Below are positions 1-6,465 of a stretch of 64,000 nt of DNA, one piece after another. How positions within the stretch are numbered: the stretch's first letter is position 1; the number at the start of each line of letters is the position of its first letter. The stretch lies in NCBI RefSeq assembly GCF_003063645.1, contig NZ_NESJ01000009.1:1-64000 (forward strand). Direction: 5' to 3'. The DNA comes from Limnohabitans sp. 2KL-51. GTDB lineage: Bacteria; Pseudomonadota; Gammaproteobacteria; Burkholderiales; Burkholderiaceae_C. Both the position numbers and the translations under genes were made by a program. The notes under the pieces are model-generated. The model had not been told where the DNA came from. It saw only the letters and a program-made list of their open reading frames with translations, and ran no database searches.

Positions 1-114
1 ATCTTGTCGGTCTCGGTATTCGAGAAAACCGAGGTTTCAAGCGCCTTGCAGCTCGATGGCAACACAATCGACAACCCGTCCGACGCTAACCAGTTGAATT
101 TATTCACTTTTTAA
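1..114 (+). CDS. C-terminal end of an unidentified protein (5' end outside window)
   Basis: Frame 1 is open from the window edge to a TAA at 112-114, giving 37 residues that end in NQLNLFTF. The peptide is rich in Ser, Asn, Asp and Thr with few charged residues, which would suit the end of a secreted or surface protein, but this is only an impression. No domain can be recognised in so short a piece. The AT-rich 120 bp that follow fit a gene end. It could also be a chance open frame. Confidence 0.35.
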   Translation: MLSVSVFEKTEVSSALQLDGNTIDNPSDANQLNLFTF

Positions 115-135
115 CCGGACACTACTGATTTAAAA

Positions 136-141
136 GTATAC
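136..141. promoter_or_regulatory. GTATAC palindrome in AT-rich leader before brnTA
   Basis: The 115-233 gap is AT-rich and holds a GTATAC palindrome flanked by TTAAAA on the left and TTTTTAAA on the right, so that about 22 bp are nearly self-complementary. It could be a regulator site or a weak terminator for the preceding gene. No protein is assigned to it. Confidence 0.2.
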
Positions 142-193
142 ATTTTTAAAATTTAACATCGAGCCAATTGAACCCATATTTCATTTACTCTGC

Positions 194-221
194 TTGACTT
201 CAATATTAACGTTACTACAAT
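194..221 (+). promoter_or_regulatory. Candidate sigma-70 promoter of brnTA with internal palindrome
   Basis: TTGACT at 194-199 and TACAAT at 216-221 are separated by 16 bp, a good sigma-70 match. The spacer contains the perfect 8-bp palindrome TAACGTTA (207-214), a plausible operator because BrnA-family antitoxins repress their own promoter. A start about 7 bp past the -10 would fall near 228, leaving a leader of only about 5 nt before the brnT ATG at 234. Confidence 0.55.
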
Positions 222-233
222 AAATGCACCGCC

Positions 234-530
234 ATGCACGTACTTTGGGACCCAGAAAAACGGCAAACTAATTTGGACAAGCACGGTTTGGACTTCATTG
301 ACGCCGTTGCAGTGCTGGAAAGCCTGTATCGCCTTGATGTGCAGAGCGTGCGAAACCGGGAGCTAAGGACCCAATCATTGGCCTACGTGTTCGATGTGCT
401 GGCGGTATTGACTGTGGTGCATGTCTCGCGTGAAAACTCGATGAGGATCATGAGCTTCAGACCCGCGAGTGAAATAGAAAGGACCGCTTACCATGACTGG
501 CTTGAAAACGACTTCAATGACGAGCACTGA
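234..530 (+). CDS. brnT: BrnT family type II toxin
   Basis: A 98-residue protein of the BrnT (DUF497) family, small RelE-fold ribonuclease toxins that cut mRNA and are neutralised by BrnA. The family pattern is visible: an N-terminal WDPEKRQTNLDKHGLDF (W-D-x-x-K, N-x-x-KHG-x-x-F), a central hydrophobic strand ending TVVHVSREN, and the late RIMSFRPASEIER block matching the usual R-I-I-S-x-R-x-A-x-x-x-E. Length is normal for the family. Its 3' end overlaps the proposed brnA start by 38 bp, the usual toxin-first order of this system. A promoter with an internal palindrome lies immediately upstream. Confidence 0.9.
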   Translation: MHVLWDPEKRQTNLDKHGLDFIDAVAVLESLYRLDVQSVRNRELRTQSLAYVFDVLAVLTVVHVSRENSMRIMSFRPASEIERTAYHDWLENDFNDEH

Positions 531-831
531 ATTGCGTGAGGCCTCTGTCATGGGCAAAAGCAAGACGCAGAAAACCCGTGCCCAGGCCGCAACACCCTAT
601 GTATGGGACGGTGAGGATGAAGACGATCGACCGCTGACGCGTGAAGAAATGCAGGCGGGCATCGAAACCTACCGCCGACAACGCGGACGCCCCACAGGCA
701 GCGACAAAGAATCCACAACCATACGCTTTGATCGTGACGTGCTAGCCGCCTTTCGCGCAGGAGGTCCCGGCTGGCAAACCCGCATGAACGCTGTGCTGCG
801 TGATTGGCTCAAGACGCAATCGCCAGTTTGA
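493..831 (+). CDS. brnA: BrnA family antitoxin
   Basis: Antitoxin partner of BrnT. The C-terminal part carries a ribbon-helix-helix-like segment (STTIRFDRDVLAAFRAGG) followed by GWQTRMNAVLRDWL, the typical BrnA ending that binds DNA as a dimer. The N-terminal half is acidic and probably wraps the toxin. The start at 493 is chosen because AGAAAGGA (476-483) sits 9 nt upstream. In-frame ATGs at 517 and 550 are alternatives, and the family's usual length would fit either 112 or 93 residues. The overlap with brnT suggests translational coupling. BrnTA complexes normally repress their own promoter. Confidence 0.88.
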   Translation: MTGLKTTSMTSTELREASVMGKSKTQKTRAQAATPYVWDGEDEDDRPLTREEMQAGIETYRRQRGRPTGSDKESTTIRFDRDVLAAFRAGGPGWQTRMNAVLRDWLKTQSPV

Positions 832-868
832 GACACAGACTTTTAAAAACATTTTTCAGCTTTTAGAC

Positions 869-896
869 ACCAACCGAAAACTGTCCCCCAGTTGGT
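869..896. repeat. Small inverted repeat with ACTGTCCCC core
   Basis: ACCAAC (869-874) and GTTGGT (891-896) are complementary, and inside them AACTG (879-883) pairs with CAGTT (889-893) as an alternative stem. The core is the complement of GGGGACAG, which also appears in the tandem hairpins at 27550-27640. It lies between the ends of the convergent brnA and DUF429 genes and may be a REP-like relic or a weak terminator. Confidence 0.35.
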
Positions 897-912
897 CCGT
901 ATTGGATCTGCG

Positions 913-1737
913 TCAACAGGTAACGATCCACCCCTCCAGCGGGTCAAACGGCGGCAGCCCGTATTGAGGGTGCCCGGCTTCGTGCTGTTGCTGCGCCCAG
1001 GCCGCTTGCATCAGGCACAGGGTGGCGTCGAGGGAATCTCCGCTGGCGTCATCGGCCAGGCGCCCCAGCAGCGCATTGCTGGCCACCAGGCGCAGGCCCA
1101 GGCGGGTTTGGCCGCGTTCCAGCGCGCTCATCAGTTCGCGCCGCGCCAGCAGTCGCTCGGTAGTTTGCTTGGCTTTGTCGTCACTCTTGTAGCTTTGGTT
1201 GCCCAGCACCTCACGCGCGAGCAGGCCGGGGTAGGCTTCCAGCGCCACGCGGCGTACATCGCCCGCGTGCAACCCTGGCAAGTGCACGCCCGCATGGCGC
1301 AAAAGCGGCACACCCGCGTGCAGCATGTAGGCCACGGGCGGGTTGACCCATTTCATGGAAGGGCTGGATCCAGCGGGCCGGTCGGCGGCGCGGTGGGCAA
1401 ACTTGCCGCCTACGGGGCGGGCGTTGCAAAACGCCGCAAACTGCTCGCGAATTTGGGCGCGTTCCAGCGCGCAGTAATGGTCCATGCAGGCGGCCCAATC
1501 GGTGGGCCAGTCCAGGGTTTCGACCAGTTCACGCGGCAGGCCAAAAGGCAAGTCAAAACCGCCTACCCAATCGGCAGGCTGTACCAACCAGTTGCCAAAC
1601 GCGACCAGCGTGTCACAGGTTTGCAGCGCCTGCAGTTGCACCCTGCCCTGCCGGGCTTGCCCCAGCGCCAGCACGATGGGTTTGCGTTTGGATGGGCTGC
1701 TGGAAAAATCGCAACCGATCAATGACACGGCGTTCAT
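913..1737 (-). CDS. DUF429 family protein (predicted RNase H-fold nuclease)
   Basis: A 274-residue protein of the DUF429 family, predicted from fold comparison to have an RNase H-like nuclease fold; no substrate is known. The start MNAVSLIGCDFSSSPSKRKP gives the family's typical first strand with an acidic residue (GCDFSSSPSKRK), and GGFDLPFGLPRELV forms the second conserved block (D-x-P-F-G-x-P). KWVNPPVAYMLHAG and VALEAYPGLLAREVLG (E-x-Y-P) are further family motifs. The ATG at 1737 was chosen because it lies 1 bp beyond the stop of the DMT transporter gene, implying a shared transcript and coupled translation. The biochemical role is unproven. Confidence 0.75.
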   Translation of the reverse strand: MNAVSLIGCDFSSSPSKRKPIVLALGQARQGRVQLQALQTCDTLVAFGNWLVQPADWVGGFDLPFGLPRELVETLDWPTDWAACMDHYCALERAQIREQFAAFCNARPVGGKFAHRAADRPAGSSPSMKWVNPPVAYMLHAGVPLLRHAGVHLPGLHAGDVRRVALEAYPGLLAREVLGNQSYKSDDKAKQTTERLLARRELMSALERGQTRLGLRLVASNALLGRLADDASGDSLDATLCLMQAAWAQQQHEAGHPQYGLPPFDPLEGWIVTC

Positions 1738-1738
1738 C

Positions 1739-2617
1739 TCACCACCCCAAGGCCATGACACCTGCTGCAATCAGCACGGCACCTGCGATGCGCGGGCCAC
1801 GGTCTTTTTCGCCCAGCAAGTGCCCCCCCAACAAGGCGGCAAACAGCATGGACACCTCTCGCGCTGGGGCCACATGCGACAGCGGTGCCACCTGCAGGGC
1901 GTACAGCACCAGCACGTAAGACACGGGGCTGAAGATGCCGACGATCAAGGCGTAGCGCCTTTGCTGCAACCACAGCGCCCACACGGCCGGACGGTCGCGC
2001 AGCAAAGTGGGTGTCAAAAAAACCAGGCGCAACAGGTTGCCAAAATACTCCACCAAAATGGGCGACATCAGCGCCACCTTGATGGCATAGCCATCGACCA
2101 CGGTGTAACTGGCGATGAACAAGCCCGTGATGCCGCCATAAAAAATGCCGGTGCGCACACGCACTTGCTGGAGCGGGTCTTGCGCGGCTTGCCAAAGCCC
2201 CGGGCCGCCCGCGATCAAAAACACGCCACCCACCACGCCCAAAATGCCGATCAGGCCCAGCGCCGAAATTTGCTCACCCAAGAAGAAAATCGCTACCATG
2301 GACGACAGCAGCGGCCCCGAGCCCCGCGCCAGCGGGTAAACCACCGTCAGGTCTGCCTTGCGGTAGCCGCGCAACAACACGATGAAATAAACAATGTGCA
2401 GCAAGGCGCTGGCCAGCACCAAGCCCCACTCCTGCAGACCCCAGGCTGTCACCTGCGCCCAACCCACCCACAGGCCCACAGGTGCCCAAAACACCATCAG
2501 CACCACCGAAGTGAAGGCGATAAAGCGCACGTCGCCACCGGCTTTTTTGGCCGCAATGTTCCAACAGGCATGGATGAAACCCGCCAGAACGACCAGGGCA
2601 AGCGCACTCAGGGGCAT
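1739..2617 (-). CDS. EamA/DMT superfamily membrane transporter
   Basis: A 292-residue polytopic protein with about ten hydrophobic segments arranged as two EamA halves, the drug/metabolite transporter architecture. The opening ALVVLAGFIHACWNIAAKKA is characteristic of DMT proteins (helix 1 ending in W-N). YPLARGSGPLLSSMVAIFFL in the first half and LSHVAPAREVSMLFAALLGG in the second are the conserved P-x-x-R helices, each followed by a GE motif (LGEQISALG, LGEKDRGPR). Members export metabolites or amino acids, but the substrate cannot be read from sequence. It is followed at 1 bp by the DUF429 gene. The folE-BLUF terminator sits just upstream, so this gene probably has its own promoter. Confidence 0.85.
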   Translation of the reverse strand: MPLSALALVVLAGFIHACWNIAAKKAGGDVRFIAFTSVVLMVFWAPVGLWVGWAQVTAWGLQEWGLVLASALLHIVYFIVLLRGYRKADLTVVYPLARGSGPLLSSMVAIFFLGEQISALGLIGILGVVGGVFLIAGGPGLWQAAQDPLQQVRVRTGIFYGGITGLFIASYTVVDGYAIKVALMSPILVEYFGNLLRLVFLTPTLLRDRPAVWALWLQQRRYALIVGIFSPVSYVLVLYALQVAPLSHVAPAREVSMLFAALLGGHLLGEKDRGPRIAGAVLIAAGVMALGW

Positions 2618-2624
2618 GGGCGTG

Positions 2625-2645
2625 AAAAAGCCCCTTGCGGGGCTT
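2625..2645 (-). terminator. Intrinsic terminator after folE-BLUF
   Basis: Read on the minus strand, AAGCCCC and GGGGCTT form a 7-bp stem around a 4-nt loop (2628-2645), followed by five T residues. It lies 14 bp past the BLUF stop and just before the DMT transporter start, closing the folE-BLUF transcription unit. Confidence 0.75.
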
Positions 2646-2659
2646 GGGGTGAAGGGGAT

Positions 2660-3082
2660 TTAAGCGCGCCCGATGATGGACGCGGTGGCCATGAGTTCTT
2701 CGAGCAAGGCCAGTGAGACTTTTCCAGACACGTTGTACGGATCCAGCTCTGCCCGCTCGGAATATTTGAGCAAGATGTTGGTGTTCACCCGCGAGGCGTC
2801 GACCAAGCCCATAGTCCAGCCGCCGAAGCGGCGCTCAGAAATTTCTTCGTAATGCAACAGCACCACATCCTTGTGACGCGCATCTTTCTGGATGTGACCA
2901 TAGAGCTCGCTCACCGCATTGCGCCCACCTTCGATGGCCTGCAAAAAGATGCCGCCGCCGTAACACAGTATGCCGGTGATCCCGCTGCTCGGGTTGAACT
3001 GGCGAGATTGGGCCAAGATGGCATCGATGGTCTCGGCACTGGGATCGACCGTGCGGCTGGCGTAAAGCAAACGGACCAACAT
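2660..3082 (-). CDS. BLUF-domain blue-light sensor protein
   Basis: A 140-residue stand-alone BLUF protein (sensor of blue light using FAD). The photocycle residues are present with the spacing seen in AppA: Tyr7 (LLYASR), Asn30 (QFNPSSGITG), Gln48 (IFLQAIEG), and Trp89/Met91 (GGWTMGL). BLUF spans about residues 1-95; the remaining 45 residues look helical and carry no output enzyme, so signalling would be by protein contact. The start is 4 bp after the folE stop and a strong terminator follows, so it is the second gene of a two-gene operon with GTP cyclohydrolase I. FAD binding is inferred from conserved residues. Confidence 0.92.
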   Translation of the reverse strand: MLVRLLYASRTVDPSAETIDAILAQSRQFNPSSGITGILCYGGGIFLQAIEGGRNAVSELYGHIQKDARHKDVVLLHYEEISERRFGGWTMGLVDASRVNTNILLKYSERAELDPYNVSGKVSLALLEELMATASIIGRA

Positions 3083-3086
3083 GGTG

Positions 3087-3821
3087 TCAACTCCTTCCGG
3101 GAATCAGTGACAAAAATTCGCGGCGCAGATTCACGTCTTTGAGGAAGGCACCGCGCATGACCGAGTTGATCATCTTGCTGTCCATGTCCTTCACGCCGCG
3201 CCAGCCCATGCAGTAGTGGCTGGCCTCCATGACGATGGCCAAACCATCGGGCTGGGTTTTGCGCTGAATCAAGTCAGCCAGTTGAACCACGGCCTCTTCT
3301 TGAATTTGCGGGCGCCCCATGATCCATTCGGCCAGGCGGGCGTACTTGGACAGGCCAATCACGTTGGTGTGTTCGTTGGGCAGCACGCCGATCCATATCT
3401 TGCCAATGACAGGGCAAAAGTGGTGACTGCAAGCGCTGCGCACGGTGATGGGGCCGACGATCATCAGCTCATTCAGGTGTTCGGCGTTGGGGAATTCGGT
3501 GATCTCAGGGCCTTCGACATAGCGGCCCTTGAACACTTCTTTCAGATACATCTTGGCCACACGGCGGGCGGTGTCGCCGGTGTTGTGGTCGTTCACGGTG
3601 TCAATCACCAAGCTATCGAGCACGCCCGCCATCTTGGCGGCGACCTCGTCGAGCAACTTTTCCAGCTCGCCGGGTTCAATGAATTCAGCAATGTTGTCGT
3701 TGGCGTGGAAACGTTTGCGGGCAGCCTGGATGCGCTCGCGGATCTTCACCGATACAGGAACACCCTCGTCTTCGGGCGTGGCAGCAGAAGCAGTCATGGC
3801 GTCTGTAGATTTCATTAACAT
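3087..3821 (-). CDS. folE: GTP cyclohydrolase I
   Basis: Converts GTP to 7,8-dihydroneopterin triphosphate, the first step of tetrahydrofolate and pterin synthesis, as a cytoplasmic homodecamer. The zinc ligands are visible as Cys131 and His134 in SACSHHFCP and Cys204 in ASHYCMGWRG. NEHTNVIGLSKYARL and the QPDGLAIV segment are classic FolE motifs. At 244 residues it is slightly longer than typical, with a loosely conserved N-terminal extension. In-frame ATGs at 3815 and 3797 are possible alternative starts, and no clear Shine-Dalgarno decides between them. It is the promoter-proximal gene of an operon with the BLUF photoreceptor. Confidence 0.95.
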   Translation of the reverse strand: MLMKSTDAMTASAATPEDEGVPVSVKIRERIQAARKRFHANDNIAEFIEPGELEKLLDEVAAKMAGVLDSLVIDTVNDHNTGDTARRVAKMYLKEVFKGRYVEGPEITEFPNAEHLNELMIVGPITVRSACSHHFCPVIGKIWIGVLPNEHTNVIGLSKYARLAEWIMGRPQIQEEAVVQLADLIQRKTQPDGLAIVMEASHYCMGWRGVKDMDSKMINSVMRGAFLKDVNLRREFLSLIPGRS

Positions 3822-3908
3822 GGGAGTTGATCGTAACAGCGATTGATCGGCGCACAGCGATCAGGGGGTTTGGCCCCTTTTCTTCTTTGTCTGCTTTCTA
3901 CCCGCCCT

Positions 3909-5135
3909 TCAATACCGGTGCCCTGTGAGGAAAAGTGCCATGCGCATGAGGCCAAAAGCCAGGCGATCGCGCAGTCGCTGGCGCCAATGCCTTTGGCCAA
4001 ATGTGGCTGAAACAGGCGTGCTTTGTGACGCAATCACCTGAATCAAGCGCCGGTGCAGTTGTTGCGCAAACAGGCGGTCGGCCACCACCACATTGGCCTC
4101 TCGCGCCAGCAGGAGGCTGAGGGGGTCCAGGTTGGACGAGCCCACCGTGGCCCAAGGACGCTCGTTGTCGGGGTCCACCACGGCCACTTTGGCGTGTAAA
4201 AAACTCGCGTCGTATTCGTAGATCTCAACCCCTGCGGCCAACAAGGTGCCGTAGACCGGACGGGCTGCGTGGTATTGCATGAAGTATTCATAACGCCCTT
4301 GCAGCAGCAAGCGCACGCGCACGCCACGCCGGGCGGCGTGTACCAAAGCCTGACGCAACCTGCGCCCCGGCAAAAAATAGGCGTTGGCGATCAGCACTTC
4401 GTGCCGGGCCAGACCAATGGCCTTGAGGTAGGCGCGCTCGATCTGGGTGCGGTGCAGCACGTTGTCGCGCAGCAGCAAAGCCGCCCGGCTGGGCGGTGGT
4501 GAGCCATCGGGCAAGGGCAGCGGCTGCTTCCAGGGCAGCGGCAGACCCGCTGTTCTGAACGAGTGCAGCGCCTGTGGAAGCTTGCGTTCGCGGGCGTTTT
4601 TTGCGCCTTGCAAACGCCACCACAGTTGGGTCATGCTGTCTTGGATGAGACCCACCAGTTCGCCCTGCGCACTGACCGCGAAGTCCAGCCGGGGCCGGGC
4701 CAGGCTGCCGTGGTGTGGGTCGTACCAATCGTCCAGGATGTTGATGCCGCCACAAAAAGCGGTGCGCCCGTCTACCACGCACAGTTTGCGGTGCAGCCGA
4801 CGCCAGCGGCTGGGAAGGAGCAAGCCCATGGTGCCCAAGGGGGCATACACGCGCCAATCCACCCCCGATTGGGCAAAGCGCGCGCGCCAGACCTCTGGCA
4901 GCTGGGGCGTGCCCACACCGTCGACCACCAGCCACACACGCACGCCGCGCAAGGCAGCCCGCTCCAGCGCCTCGGCCACTTGCACGGCAGCCCCGTGGAG
5001 GTCAAAAATATAAGTTTCCAACAGCACATGCGAGCGGGCTTGGTCGAGTGCTGTGACCAAGGCCTCAAAGTAATCTTGCCCCCCCTCAATAAGGCGGATC
5101 TGATGGCCGTCGCGCAGCGCTGGGTTGTGCCGCAT
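3909..5135 (-). CDS. clsB: Cardiolipin synthase B (phospholipase D family)
   Basis: A 408-residue phospholipase D-superfamily enzyme that makes cardiolipin from phosphatidylglycerol plus a second phospholipid at the inner membrane. Two HKD motifs are present: His115-Lys117-Asp122 (LHRKLCVVDG) and His314-Lys316-Asp321 (FLHAKVAVVD), each followed by a G-[GS]-x-N block (CGGINILD and GSSNLDPLS). The length matches ClsB rather than ClsA and there are no N-terminal membrane helices. The upstream EEP gene ends 2 bp before it. This matches the E. coli ybhP-clsB pairing and supports ClsB. The last 35 residues are basic and hydrophobic, possibly a membrane-association segment. Confidence 0.9.
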   Translation of the reverse strand: MRHNPALRDGHQIRLIEGGQDYFEALVTALDQARSHVLLETYIFDLHGAAVQVAEALERAALRGVRVWLVVDGVGTPQLPEVWRARFAQSGVDWRVYAPLGTMGLLLPSRWRRLHRKLCVVDGRTAFCGGINILDDWYDPHHGSLARPRLDFAVSAQGELVGLIQDSMTQLWWRLQGAKNARERKLPQALHSFRTAGLPLPWKQPLPLPDGSPPPSRAALLLRDNVLHRTQIERAYLKAIGLARHEVLIANAYFLPGRRLRQALVHAARRGVRVRLLLQGRYEYFMQYHAARPVYGTLLAAGVEIYEYDASFLHAKVAVVDPDNERPWATVGSSNLDPLSLLLAREANVVVADRLFAQQLHRRLIQVIASQSTPVSATFGQRHWRQRLRDRLAFGLMRMALFLTGHRY

Positions 5136-5137
5136 GC

Positions 5138-5893
5138 TCAGTCGTTCCAGGCAAATTCAGCCACCAGTGGCAAATGGTCAGACATGCGCTGCCAGATGCG
5201 CCCCGATGGCACCATGGCGTGCACAGGCGTGAGGCCCCGGGCGTACACATGGTCGAGCTGGTTCAAAGGCAAGCGCGAGGGGTAAGTGGGTGTGGGCTGC
5301 TCGCGCCATTCCCGAAACCCGGCCTGCGCCATGCGCCGCCCCAGACCGGTGCCCCAGTCATTGAAGTCGCCTGCCACCAGCACCGGCTCGTGGTCCGGGA
5401 TGTCTTTCGAAATGTGGGCCAGCAGCAAGGCCACTTGGCGCACGCGGCTGGCGGGCACCAGCCCCAAGTGCACCACCAACACATGCACCACACGGTCCAC
5501 CACCTCCACCTGGATGTGCAAAAAACCGCGTTGCTCAAAGCGGTGGTCCGAGATGTCGCGGTGCTGGTGCGAAAGCACAGGCCAGCGCGAGAGCAAAGCG
5601 TTGCCGTGCTCGCCATGGCGCGTGATGGCGTTGGTGCGGTAGACAACCTCGTAACCTTCGGGAGCCAAATACTCGGCTTGTGGCTGACTGGGCCAGTGCC
5701 TGAAATATGCCGCCTCGCGACGGTGCTCGCGGCGCACCTCTTGCAGGCACACGATGTCGGCGTCGAGCTGCTCCACCGCATGGCCCAAGTTGTGGATCTC
5801 CAGCCGCCGGGCCGGCCCCAGGCCTTGTACGCCTTTGTGGATGTTGTAAGTGGCCACTCGCAAAACCGGGTGTTCGTGGCGTTCTGGCTTCAT
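5138..5893 (-). CDS. Endonuclease/exonuclease/phosphatase family protein (YbhP-like)
   Basis: A 251-residue EEP-fold metal-dependent phosphohydrolase. Motifs in order: ATYNIHKG (Asn17, metal and substrate side), VCLQEVRR (Glu52, metal ligand), a conserved His in VVHLGL, VAGDFNDWG (catalytic Asp and Asn) and MSDHLPLVAEF (terminal Asp-His pair). The substrate could be a phospholipid head group or a nucleic acid. The fixed association with clsB in proteobacteria favours a lipid-related role, which is inference. Its start overlaps the nudB stop by 4 bp and its end lies 2 bp before clsB, so the three genes are probably cotranscribed. Confidence 0.85.
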   Translation of the reverse strand: MKPERHEHPVLRVATYNIHKGVQGLGPARRLEIHNLGHAVEQLDADIVCLQEVRREHRREAAYFRHWPSQPQAEYLAPEGYEVVYRTNAITRHGEHGNALLSRWPVLSHQHRDISDHRFEQRGFLHIQVEVVDRVVHVLVVHLGLVPASRVRQVALLLAHISKDIPDHEPVLVAGDFNDWGTGLGRRMAQAGFREWREQPTPTYPSRLPLNQLDHVYARGLTPVHAMVPSGRIWQRMSDHLPLVAEFAWND

Positions 5894-6375
5894 GCCGGGA
5901 TTTTCGGTAGAAAACGCGGCAGCATCAGGATGGCTTCAGCGTTGGAGGGGGAAAAACACTGGTCGGCCGCAGCTTGCCAGGGCAACCATTGCGCTTCGGT
6001 GTGCTCGCGCGGGCTGAGCAACACAGGCATGCGTTGCGGCACACACAGGCCAAACACCCGCTCGGTGTTGCGGCTGACTTCGGGCGCATAGCGCCAGCGC
6101 CAAGCGGGGTAAATGTCGTACACGTTTTCCAGTTGCCAGTCTTGCAGGTGGCAACTCGGGTGGCAGGCGTCGATGCCTGTTTCTTCCTGCACTTCGCGGA
6201 TGGCTGTGTCGAGCCAGCTTTCTTCGGGGTGGTCTTTGCTGCCCGTGACCGATTGCCAGGTGCCCCAGTCGGTGCGTCGGATCAGCAAGACGTCTTGCTC
6301 AGGTGTGTAAATGACGACCAGCACCGACTCCGGGATTTTGAAAGCAGCAGGCGATGGGTGGAGCGGTTGCAACAT
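5890..6375 (-). CDS. nudB: Dihydroneopterin triphosphate diphosphatase (Nudix)
   Basis: A Nudix hydrolase of about 161 residues. FKIPESVLVVIYTPEQDVLL and RRTDWGTWQSVTGSKD are signature NudB sequence, and the Nudix helix follows as EESWLDTAIREVQEETGID. NudB removes pyrophosphate from dihydroneopterin triphosphate, the FolE product, so it is the second step of folate synthesis; folE lies 2 kb downstream on the same strand. ATG 6375 is preferred; an in-frame TTG at 6393 would add six residues and neither has a good Shine-Dalgarno. The gene overlaps the following EEP gene by 4 bp. Confidence 0.9.
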   Translation of the reverse strand: MLQPLHPSPAAFKIPESVLVVIYTPEQDVLLIRRTDWGTWQSVTGSKDHPEESWLDTAIREVQEETGIDACHPSCHLQDWQLENVYDIYPAWRWRYAPEVSRNTERVFGLCVPQRMPVLLSPREHTEAQWLPWQAAADQCFSPSNAEAILMLPRFLPKIPA

Positions 6376-6465
6376 GGACGGGGCAGACGCCAAATGAATG
6401 ACCAGAAGTTCAATTCATTGTAGTCAGCCCCTTGACTGACACTGCGTTGCGCAGCACGGCGTGCA

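Noticed and set aside
234-831. A larger defence island at the left edge
   Set aside because: Only brnTA is seen; nothing else in the first 6 kb looks like defence.
1484-2716. A 410-codon plus-strand open frame across the DUF429, DMT and BLUF regions
   Set aside because: It crosses real genes and a terminator on the other strand; His/Gln/Arg-rich nonsense composition.
3825-3908. A terminator for clsB in the gap before folE
   Set aside because: GGGG/CCCC and TGATCG/CGATCA pairs exist but no T-run follows on the minus strand.
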